From the NCBI GenBank assembly GCA_007119035.1, contig SKQL01000075.1:1-51977 (forward strand): a stretch of DNA of 51,977 nucleotides, written 5' to 3'. This document shows positions 22,469-32,255 of this stretch, in pieces; position 1 is the stretch's first letter; every line of letters starts with the position of its first letter. Position numbers and translations under genes: made by a program. The notes under the pieces are model-generated. The model was not told where the DNA came from. It made no database searches and saw nothing but the letters and a program-made list of their open reading frames with translations. The DNA is from Nitriliruptorales bacterium. GTDB lineage: Bacteria > Actinomycetota > Nitriliruptoria > Euzebyales > Egibacteraceae.

Positions 22469-22669
22469 TCAGACAGAGCCGGTGCCCCCCGATACGGGAC
22501 TGAACCGGGTAGCGGCAGCGAGGCCCGCCTCCTGGAGGTTGCGGACCGCCCGCTCCTCTACGAGGTCGAGAACCACAGCCCCCTGGGAGCGGTCGAGCAG
22601 GCATGTCATGACGCAGTCGTCACATACGTCGGTGTGCTGCATCTCGCAGTCGTCGCAATCGATCAGCAT
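22469..22669 (-). CDS. Small double-CxxC protein of unknown function
   Basis: MLIDCDDCEMQHTDVCDDCVMTCLLDRSQGAVVLDLVEERAVRNLQEAGLAAA; two CDDC motifs. Confidence 0.65.
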   Translation of the reverse strand: MLIDCDDCEMQHTDVCDDCVMTCLLDRSQGAVVLDLVEERAVRNLQEAGLAAATRFSPVSGGTGSV

Positions 22670-22725
22670 GGCGTCTCCGTCCTCCGTCGCGTCAGTGCAC
22701 GCAACATACGAAGGAGGTGCGACAC

Positions 22726-24033
22726 TCAACCGTCGACCGCCTTCAGGAACGCCTCGGACCTCACCACGTTCGCGTCCAGCGCCGAGGCCCGCTCGCCCAG
22801 TTCCTGATCGCTGGTGACCACGAGGACGGGGGCGCCCGGGTCGAGAGCAGCGGCGATCTCGACGATCCGGTCGTCGGCGGTCTCGTCGGCTGCGGTGAAG
22901 AGCACGAGGACGTCACGGGCGGACGGCCCCGCCCCCGTCTCCCCACCGCTGCTGTCGAAGACGACCACCGGCTTGGCGCCGAAGCGTGCAGCCGCGCTGC
23001 CGGCCAGGCCCGTGAGCCACCTGCGCTGCTCGGTCAGTCGTTGCCCGGCGCGGCCGAACGTGTCGAGCGTGAGGTTGTAACCGTCCAGCAGCACGCGGAT
23101 GCCGGGGACGCGCAGCAGTGACCGTACGCCGTCGGCGCTGTCCTCGCTCAGGCCGCGTGGCAGGATGCACGGGCGTCCGGGCTCAGCTGAGGGCGGCTCC
23201 CGCGGCACGGGGGGGCCGGCTGAGGGACTCGGCGGCGCGGGCTCCGATGACGGCTCCGAGCTCGGTTGTCGCAGCGAGCCCGCCAAGGCCTCCAGTTCAT
23301 CAGCGACCCGGGCGGCCGCCTGGGCCTCGATCACCGGGCGTGCCTCGAGGTGGCGCAACTGCTCCTTCAGGCGGGCGATGCGGCTGCGGTCGCGCCTGCG
23401 CCGCACCTCCGCGCGCTCACGGTGCCCGTCGAGGCGCTGACGTGTCGCCTCGAGCTCCGCCGCCACCTCGGCGAGTCGTTCCTCTGCCTTGCGGGCCCGC
23501 TCCTCGGCCGCCTGCGCGCGGCGGGCGAGTCGGCCGGCCTCCTCCGCCTCCCGGCGGGCGTCCCGATCGTCGAAAGGCCGCTCATCGACGGGCGGACCAG
23601 TCGCCCGCTCGGCGGCGACCTCGCCCCGTACCGCCTCTTCCTCTCCGAGTCGCGCAGCTAGCGTGGCGAGGTCGCCCCAGCGTGCCGCGACCACCAGCGC
23701 AGCGACCGCGACCCCCTCTCCGTACGAATCGGTGAGCCTCGCCACATCCACGGTGGCCGCCTCCTCCATCGGGACATGGACGTCGAGCCGTTCAGCCACA
23801 GCCTCCCGCAGCACAGGGTCGGAGACGAGCGCGGAGGCGAGGACGCCCCGTGCCCGGGGATCATGGAGGCGTTCGGGACGCCAGCCCGCGAACGGGCGCA
23901 GCGCGGCGGGAAGCGACCCTCGAGGCAGGTCGTCGGCCGCTCTGCGAAACGCCCGTAGCAATGGCTCCAACACCGGGCGTGGGAGGTCGTGGAGCGTGCG
24001 GGCGTGGCTCTCCTCGTCTCCCGGCGAACTCAT
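22726..24033 (-). CDS. NYN (PIN-like RNase) domain protein with central coiled coil
   Basis: C-terminal IRVLLDGYNLTLDTFGRAGQRLTEQRRWLTGLAGSAAARFGAKPVVVFDSSGG...VLVVTSDQELGERASALDANVVRSEAFL; Ala/Glu/Arg-rich coiled coil in the middle. Start taken at MSSPGDEES. Confidence 0.75.
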   Translation of the reverse strand: MSSPGDEESHARTLHDLPRPVLEPLLRAFRRAADDLPRGSLPAALRPFAGWRPERLHDPRARGVLASALVSDPVLREAVAERLDVHVPMEEAATVDVARLTDSYGEGVAVAALVVAARWGDLATLAARLGEEEAVRGEVAAERATGPPVDERPFDDRDARREAEEAGRLARRAQAAEERARKAEERLAEVAAELEATRQRLDGHRERAEVRRRRDRSRIARLKEQLRHLEARPVIEAQAAARVADELEALAGSLRQPSSEPSSEPAPPSPSAGPPVPREPPSAEPGRPCILPRGLSEDSADGVRSLLRVPGIRVLLDGYNLTLDTFGRAGQRLTEQRRWLTGLAGSAAARFGAKPVVVFDSSGGETGAGPSARDVLVLFTAADETADDRIVEIAAALDPGAPVLVVTSDQELGERASALDANVVRSEAFLKAVDG

Positions 24034-24055
24034 CCCCGCTCCGTCGATGGGGGCG

Positions 24056-24307
24056 TCAGCCGGTGCTGCGCTCGGGATCGGGCACATCCACCACTTCGAC
24101 CCGGGCTGCGGTCGCGCACCATCGGCACGTGACCACCTCGCTCGAGACCTCGAGGCGCTGCTCGTCCTCGACCGCGCCCGCACCGGAGAGGTCGGCGTGC
24201 CAGAATCGCCGGACCCTCTCCACTGACTCGACATCGAAGCGGGTGAGATTCCCGCAGCCGTCACAACGGTATCGTTTGCCGGGACCGGGGCCCGCGTACT
24301 CGGTCAT
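24056..24307 (-). CDS. Small zinc-ribbon-like protein
   Basis: MTEYAGPGPGKRYRCDGCGNLTRFDVESVERVRRFWHADLSG...VTCRWC; CxxC pairs. Confidence 0.6.
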   Translation of the reverse strand: MTEYAGPGPGKRYRCDGCGNLTRFDVESVERVRRFWHADLSGAGAVEDEQRLEVSSEVVTCRWCATAARVEVVDVPDPERSTG

Positions 24308-24351
24308 CGACTGTCTCCTCTCAGAACCTGTTCCCGCAGGGTAGCGTCCAA

Positions 24352-25002
24352 TCACTTCCCCGACGCGGCGGCCCTAGTCGTCGTGGGGCCGGCACCGAGG
24401 AAGACGATGACGAGGACCGTCTGCGTCGCGTGCTCGAGGACGTACTCGACCCCATGGCCGAGCAACACACCGTCGTTGTCGCCGCCGCGCGTTGGGAGGA
24501 GCGCTGAGTGCGTCTGGGCGACCACGCTCGACTCGAGCACGGCCTCGCGCTCCAGCCTTGCGGCCTCGTCCGGTCCCGCCTACGACGACGATCGTGTAGG
24601 TAGGACGTCTGGTTGAGGACACCGAGGCCCAGGCCGATCGTCGCGACCACGATCTCGAGTGCGCCACGAGCGTTGAGACCAACCCCGACGGCGAGGCCGT
24701 CCCCCGATGCCATCCCACTCAGCGTGGCTCCGATGAAGCTGCCCAGGAGCCTGGTCAGGGCGGCCGCCGCGATGACCGCCAGCGCCCATAGCCAGGCCTG
24801 CCCCTCGAGTAGCAGACCCAGGTCGACGAACAACCCCGCCGTCGCGAAGAGCAGCGGCGATCACGAGGCCCGCCGCGAGCTCTCAGACCACCGCGGGTTG
24901 GCCGAGGCGGCGCATCACCCCGCCGAGGCCCCTCGCCGCGATGACAAGCACAGCCAACTGCACCCAGAACACGAGCAGCTGGTGCTCACCCAGAGGTGTC
25001 AT
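24352..25002 (-). pseudogene. Decayed cation:proton antiporter (CPA2/KefB-like)
   Basis: MTPLGEHQLLVFWVQLAVLVIAARGLGGVMRRLGQPAVV-stop-ELAAGLVIAA, then directly LFATAGLFVDLGLLLEGQAWLWALAVIAAAALTRLLGSFIGATLSG...GLNARGALEIVVATIGLGLGVLNQTSYT, then frameshifts to VLESSVVAQTHSALLPTRGGDNDGVLLGHGVEYVLEHA. The fragments lie in three frames. Confidence 0.8.
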
Positions 25003-25010
25003 CGAGCCCG

Positions 25011-26054
25011 CTAGCTGTCCTGTGCAGCGGCCTGGCGCCTGGACAGCGCCACCCAGCGATCGAGCAGCGACGCCGCGTCGCCCTCGTCGATCGAGGCGTG
25101 CGCGGCGTCGAGCCCCTCGGCGATCGAGCCGACCCTGTCCGCGGCGTAGAGCGCTGCAGCGGCACCGAGGACCGCGACGTCCCGGCATGGTCCTCGCTCC
25201 CCTTCGAGGACCCTTTCGGCCACGCGGCGGTTGTCGGCGAGGTCTCCGCCAGCGAGGTCGCTCAGCCGTGCGCGCGGGAGGCCCAGCTCCTCGGGGTCGA
25301 TCCGCCACTGACGGACATCGCCGTCGCGGACCTCCCATATGTGCGATGCCGCGGTCGTCGTCAGTTCGTCGAGACCATCCTCGGCGTGGAAGACCAGCGC
25401 ATGATCGGCTCCCAGGCGGGCGAGCACCGCGGCCATCTTGGGCGCCAGCGCCGGGTCCGCGACCCCGATGGTCTGGTGGGTGACGCCACCGGGGTTGGTG
25501 AGGGGCCCAAGGTAGTTGAACACCGTGGGCACCCCGAGCTCGCGACGGGTAGGCATCACGTGACGCATCGCGGGGTGAAACGTCGGCGCGAAGCAGAAGC
25601 CGATCCCGAGCGCGTCGACGCATGCCTCCACACCCTCGGGCGGGAGGTCGATGACGACTCCCCACGCCTCAAGCAGATCAGCCGAGCCGCACTTGCCACT
25701 GGCCGCGCGGTTGCCGTGCTTGACAACCTCCGCGCCGGCGCCGGCGGCGACGAGGGCGGCCACCGTGGAAATATTGAACGTGCCCGCGCGATCCCCGCCG
25801 GTGCCGCACGTGTCGACCGCCCCGGCCGGGATCTTCAGCGGGAGGGCGAACGAGCGCATCGACGCCGCGAGGCCCGCGATCTCCCCGGCACTCTCCCCCT
25901 TCGCCCGCAGCGCGACGAGGAAGCCGACGAGATGCGCGGGGGCGACGTCCCCACGCATGATCTCCGCCATCGCCTCCGCGGTCGTCCGCGCGTCGAGGTC
26001 CTCCCCGCGCAGCAACGCCTGGAGCATCGCAGCCCAGTCGTGCGGTCGGGTCAT
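25011..26054 (-). CDS. trpD: Anthranilate phosphoribosyltransferase
   Basis: VDTCGTGGDRAGTFNISTVAALVAAGAGAEVVKHGNRAASGKCGSADLLEAWG; FNYLGPLTNPG. Confidence 0.95.
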   Translation of the reverse strand: MTRPHDWAAMLQALLRGEDLDARTTAEAMAEIMRGDVAPAHLVGFLVALRAKGESAGEIAGLAASMRSFALPLKIPAGAVDTCGTGGDRAGTFNISTVAALVAAGAGAEVVKHGNRAASGKCGSADLLEAWGVVIDLPPEGVEACVDALGIGFCFAPTFHPAMRHVMPTRRELGVPTVFNYLGPLTNPGGVTHQTIGVADPALAPKMAAVLARLGADHALVFHAEDGLDELTTTAASHIWEVRDGDVRQWRIDPEELGLPRARLSDLAGGDLADNRRVAERVLEGERGPCRDVAVLGAAAALYAADRVGSIAEGLDAAHASIDEGDAASLLDRWVALSRRQAAAQDS

Positions 26055-26551
26055 CGCTGCGCTCCCGTGGTGCCCTCGACTTCCGCGAGGTCCTGTCGGG
26101 GTGGCAACTCACCCGCCTGCCCCGGCCCCTTGATGCCTCCCTCCGACTCGAACGTCTTGACGCCCGGCAGCTCGGCCATGTGCCGTCGCTCGACGAGCGC
26201 CCAGACCGCCTCCGCCAGATCGAAGCTATCGACGGGCTTGAGCACCCACGCATCGGCTTCCGCCCAACGTGCGAGGTAGTCGTCCTGCTCACGTGCGACG
26301 AGCAGCAGAACGGGCGGGACGTCCTGGCCCATACGCGCACGGGCCTTGATCTCGCGCGAGAGGAAGAAGCCACCCGACGGTTGGGTGTCGTTGTCGGCGA
26401 CGACGATGTCGCAGTCGTGCCCCTCGTCGAGGAGCGCGAGCGCCCGCTGGGGGGTCCACACCTCGGTGTAGCTGACGTCGTCACCGTCGACCAGCGCAGT
26501 CAGCACCTGGTCGGTCAGCTGTGCACCGGTTGTGACGAGAAGGACATGCAC
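26051..26551 (-). CDS. Response-regulator receiver-like protein, non-canonical residues
   Basis: VLLVTTGAQLTDQVLTALVDG...DCDIVVADNDTQPSGGFFLSREIKAR...VPPVLLLVAREQDDYLARWAEADAWVLKPVDSFDLAEAVWALVERR. Confidence 0.7.
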   Translation of the reverse strand: MHVLLVTTGAQLTDQVLTALVDGDDVSYTEVWTPQRALALLDEGHDCDIVVADNDTQPSGGFFLSREIKARARMGQDVPPVLLLVAREQDDYLARWAEADAWVLKPVDSFDLAEAVWALVERRHMAELPGVKTFESEGGIKGPGQAGELPPRQDLAEVEGTTGAQR

Positions 26552-26636
26552 CTGGGGCTCCTACATCGACGTGAAGGTATTAGGGCATGATGCCACGCCC
26601 GGGCCCGTCGCCGCCGCGGGCTCGGCGAAGTGGTCG

Positions 26637-27653
26637 TCAGCTGACGTCCCAGGTATCGGGTCCCGCGATGAGGTCCTCGAGCTTGCCGGGCCCCTTGCGG
26701 GTGATCGCATCATCGATCTGGCCCTGCAGTTCCGCGCCGTAGACCGGCCTCGCTACCTCGCGGAACACGCCGATGGGCGTCGGGCCGTGGGGCGTGTGAG
26801 ACAACCGGGACAGCAGGAAGGCCAAACCCGGATCGTCTCCGTGGGCGTCGTGCGCGAGCAACGCGCCCTCGCCCACATCAGCGACCTCGACGATCTCGAG
26901 TTGCCCCGTGGACGCCAACGCGACGCCGTACTCGTGGTCGGCACCGAACCGGATCGGTTGCCCGTGCTCGAGTCGAATCTGGTTGGCCTTGTTCCCACGG
27001 ACCGCGTCGAACGCACCGTCGTTGAAGATGTTGCAATTCTGGTAGACCTCGACGAACGACGTGCCCTGGTGAGCGGCGGCGCGCTCGATGATCTCCGCGA
27101 GATGGGCCCGCTCGTTGTCGACCGAGCGGGCGACGAAGCTCGCCTCCGCACCCAGTGCGAGGCTCACGGGATTGAAGGGGTGATCAAGCGATCCCGAAGG
27201 GCTTGACTTCGTGATCTTGCCGAGCTCGGAAGTCGGCGAGTACTGGCCCTTCGTCAGCCCGTAGATCTGGTTGTTGAACATGATGATCGTCATGTTCACG
27301 TTGCGGCGCAGTGCGTGGATCAGGTGGTTGCCACCGATCGACAGCGCGTCACCGTCGCCGGTGACGACGAACACCTTGAGGTCCGGACGGCTCGAGCTGA
27401 TCCCCGTGGCGATCGCGGGGGCACGGCCATGGATGGAGTGGAACCCGTACGTGTCCATGTAGTACGGGAAGCGTGCCGCGCAGCCGATGCCGGAGACGAA
27501 GACGATCCGCTCCTTGGGGAACCCGAGCGTCGGCATGACACCCTGGATGTTGGCGAGGATCGCGTAGTCCCCGCAGCCCGGGCACCAGCGGACCTCCTGA
27601 TCGCTCGCGAAGTCCTTCTTGGTCAGCTGGGGCAGCTCAGTCGTATCGGTCAT
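26637..27653 (-). CDS. korB: 2-oxoacid:ferredoxin oxidoreductase, beta subunit
   Basis: VRWCPGCGDYAILANIQGVMPTLG; VSGIGCAARFPYYMDTYGFHSIHGRAPAIATGI; VTGDGDALSIGGNHLIHALRRNVNMTIIMFNNQIYGLTKGQYSPTS. Confidence 0.93.
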   Translation of the reverse strand: MTDTTELPQLTKKDFASDQEVRWCPGCGDYAILANIQGVMPTLGFPKERIVFVSGIGCAARFPYYMDTYGFHSIHGRAPAIATGISSSRPDLKVFVVTGDGDALSIGGNHLIHALRRNVNMTIIMFNNQIYGLTKGQYSPTSELGKITKSSPSGSLDHPFNPVSLALGAEASFVARSVDNERAHLAEIIERAAAHQGTSFVEVYQNCNIFNDGAFDAVRGNKANQIRLEHGQPIRFGADHEYGVALASTGQLEIVEVADVGEGALLAHDAHGDDPGLAFLLSRLSHTPHGPTPIGVFREVARPVYGAELQGQIDDAITRKGPGKLEDLIAGPDTWDVS

Positions 27654-27672
27654 GCTCGAGGCCTCCCTAGCA

Positions 27673-29532
27673 CTACACGTGCGCCAGTTGGTTGGTGATC
27701 TCCCGGACGAGTTCCTGGGTCGTGAAAGGCAGCCCCGACACCCGGTTGTAGCCCCGGACATCCATTAGGTAGCGCGCGCGCAGCAGCATACGCAGCTGGC
27801 CGGTGTTCATCTCGGGGAGGAGGACGCGGTCGTATCGAGCGAGGATCTCCCCCAGGTTCGCGGGGAACGGGTTCAGATGGCGCAGGTGCGCCTGGGCGAC
27901 CGCGTGGCCCTCGTCCCGTGCTTGCCGCACGGCGGCGGCGATCGGGCCGTACGTCGACCCCCAGCCGAGCATCAGCAGGCGGGTGTCGCCATCGGGGTCG
28001 TCGACCGCGAGCGGGGGGATGTCCTCAGCGATGCGGTCGACCTTGCCTTGGCGCACCTCTGTCATGTGCTGGTGATTGTCGGGGTCGTAGGAGATGTTGC
28101 CTGTCCCGTCGGCCTTCTCGAGCCCGCCGATGCGGTGCTCGAGGCCCGGGGTTCCCGGGATCGCCCACGGCCGGGCCAACGAGCCCTCGTCACGCAGGAA
28201 CGGCCAGTACTCGCCGTTGTGGTTGGTCTCCGTGGCGAAGCTCACGCAATCCCGCAGGTCGGGCAGCTCGTCCATCTCGGGGATCCGCCACGGCTCTGCG
28301 CCGTTCGCGAGGTACCCGTCGGAGAGCACGAGTACGGGCGTGCGGTACGTGAGGGCCATCCGAGCGGCCTCGATCGCGGTGTGGAAGCAGTCCCCTGGTG
28401 TCGCAGCCGCGATGACGGGCACCGGCGACTCCCCGTTGCGCCCGAACAGCGCCTGGAGGAGGTCTGACTGCTCCGTCTTCGTGGGCAGCCCCGTGGAGGG
28501 CCCCCCGCGTTGGATGTTGAGCACGAGCAGGGGGAGCTCCACGCTCACGCCGAGGCCGATGGTCTCGGCCTTGAGGGCGATGCCGGGCCCGGAGGTGACG
28601 GTCGCGGCGAGGTTGCCCGCGAACGATGCACCGAGTGAGGCGCCCACACCCGCGATCTCGTCCTCGGCCTGGAAGGTCTGCACGCCGAACTGCTTGTACC
28701 GCGCGAGCTCGTGCAACACGTCAGAGGCGGGCGTGATCGGGTAGCCCCCCAGGAACAGGCGCAGGCCCGAGCGATCCGCCGCGGCCACCAGCCCGCAGGA
28801 GATCGCCTGGTTGCCGGTGATCTGACGGTAGCGGCCCGGCGGGAGATCCGCAGGGGCGACCTCGTACTGGTGCCCGAAGAGCTCCGTGGTCTCGCCGAAG
28901 GCCCATCCTGCGTCGAAGGCGGCGATGTTGGCGGCCGCGACCGACGGTTGCGCGGAGAACTTGTCCGCCAACCACTCCGTGGTGGGCTCGGTGGGGCGGG
29001 AGTACATCCAGGACATGAGCCCGAGCGCGAACATGTTCTTAGCCCGCTGCTTCTCCTTCTTGCCGAGGTCCTCGTACTTCTCGAGCGCCCCGACCGTCAT
29101 GGTCGTGATGGGCACCTCGACGACCTGGAACGGCTCGAGGGTGCCGTCCTCCCGCGGGTCGGCCTCGTAGCGCGCCTTCTTGAGGTTCTGTGGGGTGAAC
29201 GCGTCCTCGTTGAGGATCACCGTCGCCCCGGGCTCGAGGTCTCCGAGGTTGACCTTGAGCGCGGCCGGGTTCATGGAGACGAGCACGTCCGGCGCGTCAC
29301 CGGGGGTGAGGATGTCGTGGTCGGCGAAATGCAGCTGGAAGCCCGACACCCCCGGCAGCGAACCGGCCGGGGCACGGATCTCCGCGGGAAAGTCCGGCAA
29401 CGTGGCGAGGTCGTTGCCCATCGCCGCCGTCGCGGAGGTGAATCGGGTCCCGGTCAGCTGCATCCCGTCGCCGGAATCGCCTGCGAAGCGGATGGTGACT
29501 GTGCGGACTCGCTCGACTTGGTTACTCATCAC
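27673..29532 (-). CDS. korA: 2-oxoacid:ferredoxin oxidoreductase, alpha subunit
   Basis: TIRFAGDSGDGMQLTGTRFT; GYPITPASDVLHELARYKQFGVQTFQAEDEIAGVGASLGASFAGNLAATVTSGPGIALKAE; QRGGPSTGLPTKTEQSDL. Confidence 0.93.
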   Translation of the reverse strand: MMSNQVERVRTVTIRFAGDSGDGMQLTGTRFTSATAAMGNDLATLPDFPAEIRAPAGSLPGVSGFQLHFADHDILTPGDAPDVLVSMNPAALKVNLGDLEPGATVILNEDAFTPQNLKKARYEADPREDGTLEPFQVVEVPITTMTVGALEKYEDLGKKEKQRAKNMFALGLMSWMYSRPTEPTTEWLADKFSAQPSVAAANIAAFDAGWAFGETTELFGHQYEVAPADLPPGRYRQITGNQAISCGLVAAADRSGLRLFLGGYPITPASDVLHELARYKQFGVQTFQAEDEIAGVGASLGASFAGNLAATVTSGPGIALKAETIGLGVSVELPLLVLNIQRGGPSTGLPTKTEQSDLLQALFGRNGESPVPVIAAATPGDCFHTAIEAARMALTYRTPVLVLSDGYLANGAEPWRIPEMDELPDLRDCVSFATETNHNGEYWPFLRDEGSLARPWAIPGTPGLEHRIGGLEKADGTGNISYDPDNHQHMTEVRQGKVDRIAEDIPPLAVDDPDGDTRLLMLGWGSTYGPIAAAVRQARDEGHAVAQAHLRHLNPFPANLGEILARYDRVLLPEMNTGQLRMLLRARYLMDVRGYNRVSGLPFTTQELVREITNQLAHV

Positions 29533-29586
29533 CCGTGACCTTGCGGTTGGTTGCTGTGCTCTCCACGGGATATCCTACGCGACCGC

Positions 29587-29961
29587 TCAGCTGAAGCTGT
29601 CACCGCACGCGCAGCTGCTCTGCGCGTTGGGGTTCTCGATCGAGAAACCCGCTCCCTGCAGACTGTCCACCCAGTCGATCTGGGTGTTCGTGAGATGTGG
29701 TGCAGACATCTTGTCGACACGAACCGGAACACCCTTGATCTCAGCGGCGACGTCTCCGTCGAGCTCACGATCGTCGAAGAAGAGGGCGTAGCGCAAGCCC
29801 GAGCACCCTCCGGGCTGGACCGCCACCCGAAGCGCGAGGTCCTTTTCGCCCTCCTCACGGCCGATGAGTTCCTTGACCTTGGCCGCGGCGGAGTCCGTCA
29901 GGATGATCGGCTCGTCCTTGGGCTCGCTTACGGTCAGGGGGATCGCGATGCTCTCGCTCAT
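29587..29961 (-). CDS. erpA: A-type iron-sulfur cluster carrier/insertion protein (ErpA/HesB family)
   Basis: LTDSAAAKVKELIGREEGEKDLALRVAVQPGGCSGLRYALFFDD...GAGFSIENPNAQSSCACGDSFS. Confidence 0.93.
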   Translation of the reverse strand: MSESIAIPLTVSEPKDEPIILTDSAAAKVKELIGREEGEKDLALRVAVQPGGCSGLRYALFFDDRELDGDVAAEIKGVPVRVDKMSAPHLTNTQIDWVDSLQGAGFSIENPNAQSSCACGDSFS

Positions 29962-30052
29962 GTGCCAACCTCGCTGGGACGCTGTGGGACGTGTGGCAGA
30001 TTGCCCCGCCAGTGTAGCGGACATGCCGCCAGGCTCAGGGGCCTCGCCGCCC

Positions 30053-30523
30053 TCAGATTCGGCAGGACGCGAGGCCCCGCTTGACGAGGTACTGCTGGTG
30101 GTACTCCTCGGCGGGATAGAACGCCCCCGCTTCGACGACCTCGGTGGCGATGGGAGCCTTCGCGGCCCCCGCCGCGTCGAGCTCCCGGATCTTCTCCACC
30201 GCGGCCTTCATCTGCGTGTCGTCGTGTGCCATGACCACGGACCGGTACTGCGTCCCCACGTCTGGTCCCTGCCGGTCGACCTGCGTCGGGTCGTGCGCGG
30301 AGAAGAAGGTGTCGAGCAGGGTCCCGTAGCTCACCTCATCGGGGTCGAACGTCACCCTCACGACTTCCGCGTGCCCCGTGCGCCCCGTGCAGACCTCCTC
30401 GTAGCTCGGGTGCTCCGTGCGCCCGCCCGCGTAGCCCACCTCCACGTCGGTCACGCCCTCGACATTGCGGAACGTGATCTCCACGCCCCAGAAGCATCCT
30501 GCGCCGAACGTCGCCTGCGCCAT
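30053..30523 (-). CDS. msrA: Peptide-methionine (S)-S-oxide reductase
   Basis: MAQATFGAGCFWGVEITFRNVEGVTDVEVGYAGGRTEHPSYEEVCTGRTGHAEVVRV; GTQYRSVV. Start taken at MAQATFG. Confidence 0.95.
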   Translation of the reverse strand: MAQATFGAGCFWGVEITFRNVEGVTDVEVGYAGGRTEHPSYEEVCTGRTGHAEVVRVTFDPDEVSYGTLLDTFFSAHDPTQVDRQGPDVGTQYRSVVMAHDDTQMKAAVEKIRELDAAGAAKAPIATEVVEAGAFYPAEEYHQQYLVKRGLASCRI

Positions 30524-30602
30524 CGCGGTCCTCCTCGTCCTCAGTGCTCCGGTGTCAGGCCAGGGTACGCGCCGCAGGCCTTGCCCCCTGCCAGGAGAGA
30601 GC

Positions 30603-31085
30603 TCAGCCCGCAGAGACCGCTGCGGGGCTCGCTCCGCTGATATCGCGCAGCAGATGCGGCTCGATCGGGAAGACGGTGTCCGGCGTTCCTGCCGCGGCCC
30701 ACACACGGGAATGGGCGAGGAGGTCCTCGTCGATGAGCATCCGGAGAACGGTCGCGTGGCCGAAGGGGGGTGTCCCGCCTATGGGAAAGCCCGTCGCGGT
30801 GCGAGCCTCCTTCGCGTCGGCTCTGCGCACGCCCGGGGCACCCAACGCCTGCGCGACCTTGCCGTAGTCGACCAGGTTGCTGCCGCTCGTGAGCACGAGC
30901 ATCGGCCCCTCGTCGCACGCAAGCACGAGTGACTTCACGATGGCGGCGACGGGGCACCCGATCGCGGCGGCCGCGTCCTCGGCGGTGCGGGTGCCCTCGG
31001 GGAAGCGGCTGACCTCGATATGGAGGCCATGCGCGGCAGCCGCCTCCACCACGCGTGCGGTGTTGCGGTGCGGGGCGTCGCTCAC
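30603..31085 (-). CDS. YbaK/EbsC-family aminoacyl-tRNA deacylase-like protein
   Basis: TAEDAAAAIGCPVAAIVKSLVLACDEGPMLVLTSGSNLVDYGKVAQALGA...TGFPIGGTPPFGH. Confidence 0.88.
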   Translation of the reverse strand: MSDAPHRNTARVVEAAAAHGLHIEVSRFPEGTRTAEDAAAAIGCPVAAIVKSLVLACDEGPMLVLTSGSNLVDYGKVAQALGAPGVRRADAKEARTATGFPIGGTPPFGHATVLRMLIDEDLLAHSRVWAAAGTPDTVFPIEPHLLRDISGASPAAVSAG

Positions 31086-32170
31086 GACAGGGAGCCGGCG
31101 AGGTCCGCGGTGCGCTCGGTCACGAGTTCGGCCGCTCTCTGGAGCCCCTCGGGCCCGAGGTCGACCGCGGCTTCGAAGTGCTCTTCCGCCCCGTCCGCGA
31201 TGACACCGGCGACCGCGAGCAGGCGCGCGCCAGCCTGGCGACCCCGGTCCGCGACGTAGCCGGGAGCCTTGCCGTGCGCGGTCTGGCTGTCGAGCTTGCC
31301 CTCACCGGTGAGCACGATATCGGTCTCCTTCACCGCAGCCTCGAATCCCACCATCTCCGCTACCGCCGCGGCCCCGTCCACTATGCTCGCGCCACAGAAG
31401 GCAGCGAGCGCGAAGCCGAGCCCACCTGCGGCACCGGCTCCGGGCAGGTAGCGCCAGGGCCCGCCCTCGAGGTCACGCTCGACCACATCGGCGAAGCGGG
31501 TCAGCAGCGCCTCGAGCTCATCGACCCCCTCCGCATCGGCGCCCTTCTGGGGGCCGAAGACCGCAGCGGCTCCCCGGGGACCGAGGAGCGGATTGTCCAC
31601 GTCGCTCAGGACAACCACGCGGGCGCCTAGAGCTGGCCCCGCAACGAGGCGATCCAGCTCCCGGAGGTGGATCGCGCCGACTTTGACCGCGTTGCCGTCC
31701 GCGCGGAGCAACCGATGCCCGAGCGCGGTCGCGAGCCCCGCGCCCCCGTCGACGGTGGCGCTGCCACCCAGTGTCACGAGCACCTCGCCCGCTCCGCTCC
31801 CCGCGGCGTGGCGAATCAGATCCCCGACACCATAGCTCGTGGCGGTGAGGGGGTCGCGCTCGGTCTCCGGGAGGTCTGAGAGGCCGACCGCCTGGGCGGC
31901 CTCGACGAGGGCTCGACCGTCGGGCAGTCGCAGCCACACGGCCTGGGTCGCGATTCCTCGCGCGTTGGGCACGTCGGACACCTCCCGCTCGGCACCCGTA
32001 GCTTCGGCCACCACGTCGAGGGTGCCCTCTCCCCCGTCAGCCATGGGAGCCGTCACGACCTCGTCGTGGGGGCGGGCACGAGACCATCCCCTGGCCATCG
32101 CGCGCGCGGCCTCGGCCGCGGTGAGCGTGCCTGCGAACTTGTCGGGCGCGATCAGGACCTTCACGAGCAC
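31082..32170 (-). CDS. Glycerate kinase
   Basis: [82 protein letters not shown]. Confidence 0.93.
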   Translation of the reverse strand: MLVKVLIAPDKFAGTLTAAEAARAMARGWSRARPHDEVVTAPMADGGEGTLDVVAEATGAEREVSDVPNARGIATQAVWLRLPDGRALVEAAQAVGLSDLPETERDPLTATSYGVGDLIRHAAGSGAGEVLVTLGGSATVDGGAGLATALGHRLLRADGNAVKVGAIHLRELDRLVAGPALGARVVVLSDVDNPLLGPRGAAAVFGPQKGADAEGVDELEALLTRFADVVERDLEGGPWRYLPGAGAAGGLGFALAAFCGASIVDGAAAVAEMVGFEAAVKETDIVLTGEGKLDSQTAHGKAPGYVADRGRQAGARLLAVAGVIADGAEEHFEAAVDLGPEGLQRAAELVTERTADLAGSLS

Positions 32171-32255
32171 CTCATAGCGTCAAGGGGTGGACGGGCAGCA
32201 GCGGAAGAACGAGGACATCCTAGAACGATCCAAAGCGAGGTGTCCTTGGTCGCGC

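Noticed and set aside
24883-25665. 260-aa minus-strand ORF overlapping trpD
   Set aside because: Most of it is out of frame with trpD and Arg-rich; only its C-terminal part (MTPLGEHQLL...) is meaningful, as the start of the antiporter remnant.
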